Under the pieces are notes generated by a model. The model was not told the DNA's origin and ran no database searches. It saw only the letters and a program-made list of their open reading frames with translations. A stretch of 64,000 bases of DNA from Streptomyces sp. NBC_01231 (GTDB lineage: Bacteria > Actinomycetota > Actinomycetes > Streptomycetales > Streptomycetaceae): the NCBI GenBank assembly GCA_035999765.1, contig CP108521.1, positions 6,200,001-6,264,000 of the forward strand, written 5' to 3'. Within the stretch, counting starts at the first letter, position 1; each line of letters opens with the position of its first letter. Position numbers and translations under genes: made by a program. Shown here one piece after another: positions 47,054-55,507 of this stretch.

Positions 47054-47533
47054 TCAGGTCCGCCTGAGGGTCCGTACCGGCTCTCCAGGGAGCCAGACCT
47101 CGACGACCAGATACGTGTCGTCCTCGACGGAGGTCCGTACGACCTCCGTCAGCTCGGTGCGGAAGAGGTGGAACGGCTGCGGCGGTTCCACCTCTTCGAT
47201 GTACCCCGCCCTCTCCTCCGGGTCCCGCACCTCGATGGCCCGACCGCTGATCCGGACATCGCCGCCGCCCATGCCGGTGCCTTCCCCGGGGTTCGTCTGG
47301 AGCGCGAAACGCGGATCGCGGCGCAGGTCGAGGGCCTTGAGAGAGTTCGGCATCATGCCCAGCCACAACTCACCGCGCAGAAAGCGCACCTCCAGACCGG
47401 TGGTGCGTGGTGAGCCGTCCCGGCGCAGGGTCGCGAGGGTGTGGTGCGTGAAGGCGGCGAAGCGATCCTCGACCGTCCTGGCGAGATCGGGTTCCGCGGA
47501 AGAGAAAGCTGCCCAGTTCGTCACGGCGTCCAT
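47054..47533 (-). CDS. Pyridoxamine 5'-phosphate oxidase family protein
   Basis: 159 residues from the ATG at 47533, where similarity to the family begins (NWAAFSSAEPDLARTVEDRF). ATGs at 47563 and 47593 are possible; none has a strong ribosome site. The split-barrel flavin-binding fold shows HHTLATLRRDGSPRTTGLEV, RFLRGELWLGMMPNSLKALD and a C-terminal strand VVEVWLPGEPVRTLRR. Members bind FMN or F420 and reduce or oxidise small molecules. True PNPOx activity should not be assumed. It converges on guaA and is divergent from the aldolase gene. Confidence 0.82.
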   Translation of the reverse strand: MDAVTNWAAFSSAEPDLARTVEDRFAAFTHHTLATLRRDGSPRTTGLEVRFLRGELWLGMMPNSLKALDLRRDPRFALQTNPGEGTGMGGGDVRISGRAIEVRDPEERAGYIEEVEPPQPFHLFRTELTEVVRTSVEDDTYLVVEVWLPGEPVRTLRRT

Positions 47534-47674
47534 ATCGGCCAGTCTCGCGTCGATACCCGACATCTTCTGTCGTGTATCGCTTGCGCGCGTCATCTTTACA
47601 AGTTGGCGCTGTTCACTTGCACTGACCGAGGGTAACTTCCGCCTTTAACCCCACCCAGTGCTGGAGGACGACAC

Positions 47675-48484
47675 ATGCACGGGACGCCCGAAGCCGGGCC
47701 CACACCGCCGACGCCGCTGCCGACCGACCGGCTGCGGTTCGCGATGCCGCCGATGCACGAATCGCTGGACGACGAGCGGAGGCATCGAAAGGAGCGGCTC
47801 GCGGGCGCGCTGCGGGTCTTCGGACGACTCGGCTTCGAGGACGGGGTCTCCGGACACATCACCGCCCGTGACCCGGAGTACAGCGACTGCTTCTGGGTCA
47901 ACCCGTTCGGAATGCCGTTCAAGCACGTCACCGTGAGTGACCTGGTGCTCGCCAACTCCGACGGGCAGGTGATCCAGGGCAGCTACCACGTCAACCAGGC
48001 CGCGTTCACCGTGCACGCCCAGGTGCACGCCGCCCGCCCCGACGTCGTCGCCGTCGCCCACTGCCACTCGGTGCACGGCCGGGCGCTGTCCGCGCTGGGC
48101 GACCTCCTGGACCCCATCACCCAGGAGAGCTGCGCCTTCTACGAGGACCACGCCCTGTACGACGCCTACACGGGGGTCGCCGTCGACGCCGACGAGGGCC
48201 GCCGTATCGCGGGCGCCCTCGGCTCCCGCAAGGCGCTCGTGCTGCGCAACCACGGCCTGCTGACGGTCGGCGACTCGGTGGACGCGGCGGCCTGGTGGTT
48301 CCTGTCCCTGGAACGGTCCTGTCAGGTCCAGCTGACGGCGAAGGCGGCCGGACGGCCCATCCTGATCGACCACAAGATGGCCGTCGCCACCCGGGAGCAG
48401 TTGGGCGGGGACCTGGTGGCGTGGATCAACTACCAGCCGACGTGGCAGGACATCAGCAGGAGCGAACCCGACCTGCTGTCGTGA
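47675..48484 (+). CDS. Class II aldolase/adducin family protein
   Basis: 269 residues from the ATG at 47675 (GGAGGA upstream). The class II aldolase fold is clear: FEDGVSGHITARDPEYSDCF and the zinc ligands in VAHCHSVHGRA with the later histidine in LRNHGLLTVGDSVDAAAW. The metal-binding H-x-H and second histidine are present. Family members act on sugar phosphates or serve as dehydratases/decarboxylases of acyclic sugars. The substrate here is unknown. It has no obvious partner gene nearby. Confidence 0.88.
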   Translation: MHGTPEAGPTPPTPLPTDRLRFAMPPMHESLDDERRHRKERLAGALRVFGRLGFEDGVSGHITARDPEYSDCFWVNPFGMPFKHVTVSDLVLANSDGQVIQGSYHVNQAAFTVHAQVHAARPDVVAVAHCHSVHGRALSALGDLLDPITQESCAFYEDHALYDAYTGVAVDADEGRRIAGALGSRKALVLRNHGLLTVGDSVDAAAWWFLSLERSCQVQLTAKAAGRPILIDHKMAVATREQLGGDLVAWINYQPTWQDISRSEPDLLS

Positions 48485-48490
48485 CGAGGG

Positions 48491-48568
48491 TCCAGAACCC
48501 TGTGACGGGGTGGTTCCAGAACCCTGTGCCGGGGTTCCGAAGCCCTTCTGACGGGTGGTTCAGAACCC
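48491..48568 (+). repeat. Degenerate tandem repeat after the aldolase gene
   Basis: TCCAGAACCCTGTGACGGGG (48491) and TCCAGAACCCTGTGCCGGGG (48515) differ at one base. Poorer copies start at 48536 and 48559. The spacing is 21-24 bases. The array sits between the convergent aldolase and DUF4429 genes and its last copy overlaps the end of the latter. Confidence 0.75.
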
Positions 48569-49456
48569 GCGCAGCACCGCCGCCTTCGTCATCGCGAACT
48601 CCTCGTCCGTGAGCACTCCGTCCCGGTGCAGCTCGCCCAACTCCCGCAGCCGTCGCAGGAGTACGTCGTGATGGTCGGCCGGGGGCCGCTCGCCCGCCGT
48701 GGGCCGGGGCAGCGCGGCGCGGCGCCCGTCGTCCTCGACGCCGGGGCGGGTGGAGGGGTGCGGCAGCCTGGCCGTGACGGCGGCGGCGACGATCGCCGTG
48801 AGCAGGTCACGGCGGGCGCTGCCCCACAGGTCCAGGGCGTACGGGTCCTTCTCGGGCGGCAGCTTGGAGGACGCGGTCTCGCGGGTCGCGAAGCGCAGAA
48901 AGCCGTCCTCGTAACCGGAGTTGGGCAGCCACTCGACCTGGACGACGTCCTCGATGCCGATGATCCGCGGACCGGTGGCCCGCTTGACCCGGTCGGAGGT
49001 GTCGGACCAGTCGATCCGCACCTGGGTGCCGTCGAAGGAGACCGTGCCGTCCGAGGAGCGCACCGAGGCCGGGACCGGCGGCCCGGGCAGGAGGTAGGTC
49101 TTGGCCGGCTCGTGCGGGATCTGGTCCAGCAGGAGGGAGTGGCGGATCTCCTCCGCCACGTACTCGGCGACGCCGGCCCGGTCGACGTCCACCAGCAGCC
49201 GGTACGGGTCGGCCGGATCGGGCAGCCGTCCGCCGGTCGCCTGGAGCAGCGGGTCGGCTCCCTCACGCAGCCGCATACGCAGCCGTCCACGCTTGCGTTC
49301 GGGGTCGAAGACGACGCCCGCGATGGCCTCCACAGGTACGGCGATCTCCCCGTACGTCTGCCGGAACAGCGGCACGGAGCGGTGCAGACCCGGCGTGATC
49401 CGGACCGTGCTGCCGTCGAAGGCCCAGGTCCCGTCGCGCTGGATGATCTCGGCCAT
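48560..49456 (-). CDS. DUF4429 protein with C-terminal SHOCT domain
   Basis: 298 residues from the ATG at 49456; ATG 49462 adds two. Two tandem DUF4429 units are visible: TWAFDGSTVRITPGLHRSVP (about 9-120) and TVSFDGTQVRIDWSDTSDRV (about 135-230). A charged linker leads to a SHOCT helix pair, LRELGELHRDGVLTDEEFAM. SHOCT domains are short oligomerisation modules, and DUF4429 may be a PH-like membrane- or protein-binding fold. The protein is soluble and its role is unknown. This is the usual streptomycete architecture. Confidence 0.88.
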   Translation of the reverse strand: MAEIIQRDGTWAFDGSTVRITPGLHRSVPLFRQTYGEIAVPVEAIAGVVFDPERKRGRLRMRLREGADPLLQATGGRLPDPADPYRLLVDVDRAGVAEYVAEEIRHSLLLDQIPHEPAKTYLLPGPPVPASVRSSDGTVSFDGTQVRIDWSDTSDRVKRATGPRIIGIEDVVQVEWLPNSGYEDGFLRFATRETASSKLPPEKDPYALDLWGSARRDLLTAIVAAAVTARLPHPSTRPGVEDDGRRAALPRPTAGERPPADHHDVLLRRLRELGELHRDGVLTDEEFAMTKAAVLRGF

Positions 49457-49601
49457 GGGCAAATTCTCGCAGCCGGGTCAACACGCCGGTGGGCACGTCA
49501 CCCCGCGCTGAACAGACCTCGCGGATTCGGACGGTGCTGGGTAGGGCACAATTCGCTGTCATCGTAGGGGAGTTGCGGGGCTGGGAAGGCGGACGTAGGA
49601 C

Positions 49602-50900
49602 GTGGCGGTGCAGGAGGCCAGACAGGGCGCGGCAGGGGGCGCGCGGGCAAGCGCCCAGGGCGGTCACGGAGGCGGTTGTACTTGCGGGGACTGTCCGCAC
49701 GGGGCGCGTGCGGGACACCGGCAGGCGGTCGCCGCGTTCGTGCTGAAGCGGGACGGGTTCGCGGTGGGGGAGGGGCTGCCCGTCGGCGTCGCTCACTCGG
49801 CCTCGGCCTCCCGGCAGTGGGTCTCGGAGGAGCTGACGCAGTCCGCGGAACTCGTCGCCGAACGCGGCCGGGCGGAGGGCGAGGCCTGGCTGGCCCTGCT
49901 CTGGCGCCGAACGGCCGTCGTGGTGTGGACGCCGGTCGTCCTGCTGCTTCTTGTGCAGGCGCTCACCGCGATCGGCGCGGGCTGGACGGCCGCGCGCACG
50001 GCCGGACTGCTCTCCGCCTTCCTGGTGGCCGGGGCCCTGACCGCCGCCTCCTGGTTCCACCGGAGACGCGGCGGTGCGCTGGCCCCGGTGATCGGTGAGG
50101 ACAACCGTCTGTCCACCTCCCGTGCGGTGGCGGTCGGTTGGGTGCTCTTCGTCGCCTACGCCGTGCTCGTCCTGGTGGGCCGCCTGGCCGCCGCCTCCGA
50201 CCACACGGAACGCGAAACGCTGATCTCCGGGCTCGAACTCTCCCGGGGCGCGGGCGTGGTGACCGTGCTCGCCGTGGTGTGCGCCATCGCCGTGCTGGTG
50301 CGCCGCGTCGTCGGGCTGCGGGTGCTCGGACAACGGCTCCAGAAGGTACGTGCCGACCGGCCGAGGGCGGCCGACCTGCTGACGGACGACGCGGGCCGGG
50401 GCGCCTTCGCGGACATCCAGTACGTCGTCATCAGCACGGTGGCCCTGCTGTTCGCGGCGGTACGGCTCGCCCGCCGCCCGGACCAGCTGCCGGACCTGCC
50501 CTGGGGGCTGGCGGTGGTGGTGCTGGTGTCGGCCGGGACCTACCTCGCCGGGAAGTACGCGGAAGGCGGCCGCCCGGTGATCCTGTCCGTCGTACGGGCC
50601 CGTGAGGCCGGCGACCTGGACGGGCCGATCCGCACCGGCGACGACGTCGAGATCCGCGGCGCCGGATTCGTCCCCGCGGGCGGCCGGCACGCCGACCGGC
50701 TGTCCCGCATGGTCGTCCGGATCGGCGCGGTCAACGTGCGCGTCCCCCTCGTGCCGGTCACCGGAGGCTTCAGCAACCCGACGGACGCGGTGCTCACCGT
50801 GCCGGTGCCGGCGGATGTGGAGCCGGGCCGGGTGGCGGTCCAGGTCGTCACCGCGGCGGGGGTGGAGACCAACCGGTACGAGATCGACGTGACCGAGTAG
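49602..50900 (+). CDS. Multi-pass membrane protein of unknown function
   Basis: 432 residues from the GTG at 49602. The N-terminus carries a CTCGDCPHG cysteine motif. Membrane helices are clustered at TAVVVWTPVVLLLLVQALTA, AGLLSAFLVAGALTAASWF, AVAVGWVLFVAYAVLVLVG, GVVTVLAVVCAIAVLVRRV, VVISTVALLFAAVRLA and LAVVVLVSAGTYLAGKYA. A soluble beta-rich C-terminal domain follows (GDDVEIRGAGFVPAGGRHAD, VTGGFSNPTDAVLTVPVPAD), reminiscent of an IPT/TIG-like fold. I do not recognise the family. The gene is monocistronic by position. Confidence 0.82.
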   Translation: MAVQEARQGAAGGARASAQGGHGGGCTCGDCPHGARAGHRQAVAAFVLKRDGFAVGEGLPVGVAHSASASRQWVSEELTQSAELVAERGRAEGEAWLALLWRRTAVVVWTPVVLLLLVQALTAIGAGWTAARTAGLLSAFLVAGALTAASWFHRRRGGALAPVIGEDNRLSTSRAVAVGWVLFVAYAVLVLVGRLAAASDHTERETLISGLELSRGAGVVTVLAVVCAIAVLVRRVVGLRVLGQRLQKVRADRPRAADLLTDDAGRGAFADIQYVVISTVALLFAAVRLARRPDQLPDLPWGLAVVVLVSAGTYLAGKYAEGGRPVILSVVRAREAGDLDGPIRTGDDVEIRGAGFVPAGGRHADRLSRMVVRIGAVNVRVPLVPVTGGFSNPTDAVLTVPVPADVEPGRVAVQVVTAAGVETNRYEIDVTE

Positions 50901-51018
50901 GCGTCGTCTCCGCCCATTTCGGAGAAACTGGTCAGGACAGGATTGAGCGCGACTCCCCTGTCGTACGTATCGTCTTTCAAGGGGTCACTGCACGGCAGGC
51001 GAGAGGCGGCTTGGAGCG

Positions 51019-51549
51019 ATGACTCACAGCATGCGCACGGACACGCACTCCCCTTATCTCGACGGCGGCGGCGACTGGCATGACACCGCCACCCGTTACG
51101 CCCTGCTCCCGCTCCGGATCTTCCTCGGCGTCACCTTCGTCTACGCCGGACTGGACAAACTCACCGACAGCGCCTTCCTGAAGGACTCCGGCTCCGGTTC
51201 CATCGGCGATCTGATGCGTACCGTCCGCGACTCCTCCGCCATCCCGGCCCTGGTCGACCTGGCCCTGAAGAACCCCGTCGGCTTCGGCTACGCCATCGCG
51301 TTCGGCGAGATCGCCGTCGGCCTCGGCGTCCTGGTCGGGCTGCTCACCCGGCTGGCCGCGTTCGGGGGCGCGCTGATCTCGCTCAGCCTGTGGCTGACCG
51401 TGAGCTGGGGCTCCGACCCGTACTACTACGGCAACGATCTCGCCTACCTGATGGCCTGGATCCCCCTGGTGCTGGCCGGCGCCTCGGTCCTGTCCCTGGA
51501 CTCGGCCCTGCGCTCCCGACGACGACAGCGGTCCGGGGCCTACCGGTAG
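51019..51549 (+). CDS. DoxX family membrane protein
   Basis: 176 residues from the ATG at 51019. Four membrane helices are visible, with the DoxX pattern LRIFLGVTFVYAGLDKLTDS, IAFGEIAVGLGVLVGLLTRL, GALISLSLWLTVSW and AYLMAWIPLVLAGASVLSLD. DoxX-type proteins have been linked to quinone or thiol redox processes, but the exact role is open. It is followed by hairpins and a G-run, then converges on a small membrane protein gene. Confidence 0.9.
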   Translation: MTHSMRTDTHSPYLDGGGDWHDTATRYALLPLRIFLGVTFVYAGLDKLTDSAFLKDSGSGSIGDLMRTVRDSSAIPALVDLALKNPVGFGYAIAFGEIAVGLGVLVGLLTRLAAFGGALISLSLWLTVSWGSDPYYYGNDLAYLMAWIPLVLAGASVLSLDSALRSRRRQRSGAYR

Positions 51550-51555
51550 CCGGGC

Positions 51556-51596
51556 CTACCGGCAGCCGGTAGCCGTAGCCCTGCGGCGGCGCAGGG
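51556..51596. terminator. Two adjacent hairpins between convergent genes
   Basis: CTACCGG-CAG-CCGGTAG (51556-51572) is followed by CCCTGC-N6-GCAGGG (51579-51596). Directly after comes a run of GGGGC units to about 51640, which could form a G-quadruplex. Together they separate the DoxX gene from the opposing membrane-protein gene. Confidence 0.65.
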
Positions 51597-51627
51597 ACGG
51601 GGCGGGACGGGGCGGGGCGGGGCGGGG

Positions 51628-51870
51628 TCAGTGCGGGGCGTCCGTCGGTGTCCCGCTGGGTTCCGTACGGCCCGCTCCCCGGCGTCTGCGTATGGTCCGG
51701 CTCAGGAATCCGACCGCGCCCGCCAGGAACAGGCCACCCACGACCAGCGGGATCACGGCGAACCACGGCGTCTCCCAGAGGCCGCCGGCGTCACCCGCGT
51801 AGATGACGCCCGCGAGGGCCAGGAAGAACCCGGCGACGAACCTTCCGGGCTGGAACTCATGACGCTGCAC
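51628..51870 (-). CDS. Small two-helix membrane protein
   Basis: 80 residues from the ATG at 51870. Two hydrophobic helices (RFVAGFFLALAGVIYAG and WFAVIPLVVGGLFLAGAVGF) are followed by a basic/polar tail, SRTIRRRRGAGRTEPSG. The start overlaps the end of the PspC-domain gene by 14 bases, so the two are translationally coupled. It is conserved in this position in streptomycetes as far as I recall. No function is known; a role next to the PspC protein in membrane stress is plausible. Confidence 0.85.
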   Translation of the reverse strand: MQRHEFQPGRFVAGFFLALAGVIYAGDAGGLWETPWFAVIPLVVGGLFLAGAVGFLSRTIRRRRGAGRTEPSGTPTDAPH

Positions 51871-53263
51871 GGCTCACCTCCGCCTGTCCCACGCCCACCT
51901 GGAGGTCGAGGTCGATCGTGCCGGTGTTCCTGTCACCGGGGTCCGGTGCCAGGGTCAGCTGCTTGTACCTGCCCGGTGCCACGTCCACGTCCTTCTCCTT
52001 GTCACCCGGCAACTGGATGTCGCCCACCCCCACGTCGATCTGCAGCTTCACCGTGACGTTCGGGGGCACGATCACCCGCACCCGGCCCACGCCCACCTCG
52101 ACCTCCGACTCCAGCAGCGTCTGCCCCCCGGCGAGCCGCAGCCGGGTCAGATCCAGGGTCCCGACGCCGGTGCCCAGGCTGTACTTCCGCTGCAGGTCCG
52201 CCTCCGCGGCGGGCCGCCACGTCGTGCGCATCCAGTGCGTGTCGATGTTCTTGGGCAGCGTGGCCGAGCCGGCCAGCAGGCCCGCCGTGATGATCGCCAC
52301 GAAGATCGACCCCGCGCCGGTGCGCCCCCGGAACGCGCTGATCGCGATGCCGACACCGAGCACGGCGAGCGCGTAGGCCAGACCGTTCTGCAGGCTGGTG
52401 CCGAGTGCCTGGTCCTCCCACGTCGTCCCGGTGCCGAGTACGCCGGCCAGGAGGGCGAGGACGAAGACCCGGCCGCCGATCCCTCGGGGGCCGCGCCGTT
52501 GCGGCGACCGCGTGGGCGGGGTGCGTATGTCCTGGCGGTCGGCCCATGTGGTGCCGAGGCTGATGTTGACGGCCGCGGCGATGTCCCGCTCGCGGGAGTC
52601 TTTCGGGCCCCACAGATAGCCGGTGCCGCCCACGTGGGTGCCGTCCTTGACGATGGGGTCCCGCCACCAGGACGGGTAGGCGGCGGGCACCGGCGGCGCC
52701 TGGGCCTCCGGCGGGGCGTCCGCGACGGCCTGTGCGGCCAGCGGGTCCGTGTCGGGCGTGCCGCGATGCCGTGACCAGTAGCCGGCACCGGCGAGGAGCA
52801 GCGAGAGGATGACGGCGAAGGTCAGCACGCTGCCGTTGTTCAGCAGTGTCAGGAACACCCCGCACCCGACCAGCGCGAACAGTACGGCCGTCAGTGCCTG
52901 GCCGTCGACGCGGCCGGTGAGGAGTTTGCGGACCTCGTTCTCGTCCTCGTCCTCGAACGGGACGAAGAGCCACACGAAGCCGTAGAAGAGGAGGCCGATG
53001 CCGCCGGTCGCGGAGAGCACCGCGAGGGTGATCCGGAAGATCACCGGGTCCATGTCGCACTGCCGCCCGAGCCCCGCGCACACCCCGGCGAGCATCTTGT
53101 GCCGCCGGTCGCGCCGGAACTTGCGGGGGAGATCGGGGGCGCCGGAGTCGCTGGAGGAGCTGAGGCCCGCGTCGGGCCCCGCGCCCGCGTCGGACCCGGT
53201 GCCCGCGTCGGACCCCGCGCCCGCGTCGTGCACGGAGTCCGCGGCGTGCTGGTGCTCTGTCAT
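51857..53263 (-). CDS. PspC-domain membrane protein with C-terminal LiaF-like beta domain
   Basis: 468 residues from the ATG at 53263; the frame upstream to 53467 is not coding. The N-terminus has DAGAGSDAGTGSDAG-type repeats. The PspC domain follows (KMLAGVCAGLGRQCDMDPVI, LLFYGFVWLFVPFEDEDE), then several more membrane helices. The C-terminal beta-rich region (LDLTRLRLAGGQTLLESEVE, VEVGVGRVRVIVPPNVTVKL, IDVGVGDIQLPG) resembles the LiaF/DUF2154-type adhesin-like fold. It is divergent from the PspC-containing sensor kinase at 53452. By analogy to LiaF it may hold the kinase system in check. Confidence 0.88.
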   Translation of the reverse strand: MTEHQHAADSVHDAGAGSDAGTGSDAGAGPDAGLSSSSDSGAPDLPRKFRRDRRHKMLAGVCAGLGRQCDMDPVIFRITLAVLSATGGIGLLFYGFVWLFVPFEDEDENEVRKLLTGRVDGQALTAVLFALVGCGVFLTLLNNGSVLTFAVILSLLLAGAGYWSRHRGTPDTDPLAAQAVADAPPEAQAPPVPAAYPSWWRDPIVKDGTHVGGTGYLWGPKDSRERDIAAAVNISLGTTWADRQDIRTPPTRSPQRRGPRGIGGRVFVLALLAGVLGTGTTWEDQALGTSLQNGLAYALAVLGVGIAISAFRGRTGAGSIFVAIITAGLLAGSATLPKNIDTHWMRTTWRPAAEADLQRKYSLGTGVGTLDLTRLRLAGGQTLLESEVEVGVGRVRVIVPPNVTVKLQIDVGVGDIQLPGDKEKDVDVAPGRYKQLTLAPDPGDRNTGTIDLDLQVGVGQAEVSRAAS

Positions 53264-53451
53264 GTGTCCATGGTGACGGGCGAGCCCTCGCAACGGCAGT
53301 CGGTACGACCCTGGCCGGACCCTGATATCGCCCCTGAGCCGGTGCCCGGGAGGGGTTCGACGGGCGCGCCCGCCGCAGCCGGTGAAGATCAGGGGTGTCT
53401 CCGGGGACAACCCTGATGCCCCGGCCCGCCCGTCGTGTGACCATCGGTGCC

Positions 53452-54741
53452 ATGCCGGAAGCCGCAACAGCGCCCCTCGTCGAACCGCGGCCGCCGCGCA
53501 AGCTCTACCGCAGCAGTGACGGACGCTGGCTCGGTGGCGTGGCGCGGGGGCTCGCCGGTCACCTCGGGCTGCCCGTGATCTGGGTGCGGCTGGTCTTCGT
53601 CGGCCTGTTCATGGCGGACGGCCTCGGCGCCCTGCTGTACGCCGCGTTCTGGTTCTTCGTACCCCTCGGCGTCGGCGGCGTCGGCGGTCAGAAGCCGCCG
53701 TCCCTCGTCACCACCGAGACCTTCTCGGACGGCCGCCGCAGACTCGTCGCCCGCAGGCCGGACAAGGGCCAGATCGTGGCCCTGCTCCTCATGGTCGTCG
53801 TGGCCATGGTCTTCGTGGGCAACGTCAATCTCGGCAACGGTGCGAAGGCCTACCTCTGGCCGATCGTTCTGGTCGGCGCGGGCGTCGCCCTGGTCTGGCG
53901 CCAGGCGGACAACGCCCGCAGGGCCCGCTGGGTGGAGGCCGGCCGCCGTCGGCGCACGCTCACCCTGCTGCGCGCGGGCGCCGGTGTCCTGCTCGTCACC
54001 GCCGGCGCGTCCGGCATCTTCGTCCTACAGGGCTCCGCCGCCCACCTCGGCTCGGTCCTCCAGGCGGCCCTCGCGGTCCTCGTCGGGATAACGCTCCTCG
54101 CCGGCCCGTATCTCGTGCGCATGACCCAGGACCTCTCCGAGGAGCGCCTGATGCGTATCCGTGCCCAGGAGCGCGCCGAGGTGGCCGCGCACGTCCACGA
54201 CTCGGTGCTGCACACCCTGACGCTGATCCAGCGCAACGCGGAGAACGCGGGCGAGGTGCGCCGCCTGGCCCGCGCCCAGGAGCGCGACCTGCGCACCTGG
54301 CTCTACAAACCCGAGGGCACCGGCAAGGACGAGGCCGACGAGCCCACCACCCTGGCCGACGCGGTGCGGCGCAACGCGGCGGAGGTCGAGGACAAGCACG
54401 GCGTCCCCATCGAGGTCGTGGTCGTCGGCGACTGCCCCCTCGACGACAGAATCGGCGCACAGATGCAGGCCGCACGCGAAGCAATGGTGAACGCGGCGAA
54501 GTACGGTGGCGAGGGCGGCGCCGTCCAGGTCTTCGCCGAAGTCGAGGGAAAGACGGTCTTCGTGTCCGTCCGCGACCGCGGCCCCGGCTTCGACCTCGAC
54601 TCGATACCCGCCGACCGTATGGGCGTCAGAGAATCGATCATCGGCCGCATGGAGCGCAACGGGGGCACGGCGCGACTGCGCGCGGTGCCGGACGGCGGCA
54701 CGGAGGTCGAGCTGGAGATGGAGAGGGCGGAGACGTCATGA
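53452..54741 (+). CDS. PspC-domain sensor histidine kinase
   Basis: 429 residues from the ATG at 53452; ATG 53416 is possible. An N-terminal PspC domain (KLYRSSDGRWLGGVARGLAG) with its hydrophobic segment LGALLYAAFWFFVPLGVG is followed by further membrane helices (IVALLLMVVVAMVFVGNVNL, AYLWPIVLVGAGVALVW and two more). The HisKA_3 phosphoacceptor is H249 in AAHVHDSVL. The HATPase_c domain shows EAMVNAAKYGG and VRDRGPGFD. It is a NarL/LiaS-type kinase, probably sensing membrane or envelope stress, and it overlaps its response regulator by four bases (ATGA). Confidence 0.93.
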   Translation: MPEAATAPLVEPRPPRKLYRSSDGRWLGGVARGLAGHLGLPVIWVRLVFVGLFMADGLGALLYAAFWFFVPLGVGGVGGQKPPSLVTTETFSDGRRRLVARRPDKGQIVALLLMVVVAMVFVGNVNLGNGAKAYLWPIVLVGAGVALVWRQADNARRARWVEAGRRRRTLTLLRAGAGVLLVTAGASGIFVLQGSAAHLGSVLQAALAVLVGITLLAGPYLVRMTQDLSEERLMRIRAQERAEVAAHVHDSVLHTLTLIQRNAENAGEVRRLARAQERDLRTWLYKPEGTGKDEADEPTTLADAVRRNAAEVEDKHGVPIEVVVVGDCPLDDRIGAQMQAAREAMVNAAKYGGEGGAVQVFAEVEGKTVFVSVRDRGPGFDLDSIPADRMGVRESIIGRMERNGGTARLRAVPDGGTEVELEMERAETS

Positions 54742-55466
54742 GCGACTCGACCGAGGAGAACGGCACGGCGGGAGCGGCGGAGGCCTCCGGCGCGGGTGCG
54801 GACACGCGGCACGTGCGCGTGGTCCTCGTCGACGACCACCGCATGTTCCGTACGGGCGTCCAGGCCGAGATCGGCCGGACCGAGCAGACCGGCGTCGAGG
54901 TCGTCGGCGAGGCCGCGGACGTCGACCAGGCGGTCACGGTCATCACCGCGACCCGCCCCGAGGTGGTCCTCCTCGACGTCCACCTCCCGGGCGGCGGCGG
55001 CGTCGAAGTCCTGCGCCGCTGCGCCCCGTTGATGGCCGACGCCGAACAGCCCGTCCGCTTCCTCGCGCTGTCCGTGTCGGACGCGGCGGAGGACGTGATC
55101 GGGGTGATCCGCGGCGGCGCGCGGGGCTATGTCACGAAGACGATCACCGGAACGGATCTCGTCAACTCCGTCTTCCGCGTCCAGGAGGGCGACGCCGTCT
55201 TCTCCCCACGACTGGCCGGCTTCGTCCTGGACGCCTTCGCCTCCACCGACGCCCCACCGATCGACGAGGACCTCGACCGACTCACCCAGCGCGAACGCGA
55301 GGTCCTGCGCCTGATCGCCCGCGGCTACGCCTACAAGGAGATCGCCAAGCAGCTCTTCATCTCCGTCAAGACGGTCGAGTCCCACGTCTCGGCGGTCCTG
55401 CGCAAGCTCCAGCTGTCGAACCGGCACGAGCTGACTCGGTGGGCTACGGCTCGGCGGCTGGTGTGA
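54738..55466 (+). CDS. NarL/LuxR-family response regulator
   Basis: 242 residues from the ATG at 54738, overlapping the kinase stop. The receiver domain (VRVVLVDDHRMFRTGVQAEI) has the phosphoacceptor D80 in VVLLDVHLPG and the conserved Ser/Lys positions in LALSVSD and GYVTKTITG. A LuxR-type helix-turn-helix follows (LTQREREVLRLIARGYAYKE, VKTVESHVSAVLRKLQLSN). The N-terminal 25 residues are a variable acidic extension. It is the cognate regulator of the PspC-domain kinase. A likely target is the divergent PspC/LiaF-like operon. Confidence 0.95.
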   Translation: MSDSTEENGTAGAAEASGAGADTRHVRVVLVDDHRMFRTGVQAEIGRTEQTGVEVVGEAADVDQAVTVITATRPEVVLLDVHLPGGGGVEVLRRCAPLMADAEQPVRFLALSVSDAAEDVIGVIRGGARGYVTKTITGTDLVNSVFRVQEGDAVFSPRLAGFVLDAFASTDAPPIDEDLDRLTQREREVLRLIARGYAYKEIAKQLFISVKTVESHVSAVLRKLQLSNRHELTRWATARRLV

Positions 55467-55507
55467 TTGTGCGTGTCAGCAGCAGGACAGCCTGCTGCTG
55501 ACGGGCG

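Noticed and set aside
51597..51640. GGGGC runs that could form a G-quadruplex.
   Set aside because: In DNA of this GC content such runs arise easily, and they lie between convergent genes next to ordinary hairpins. I kept only the hairpins as a feature.
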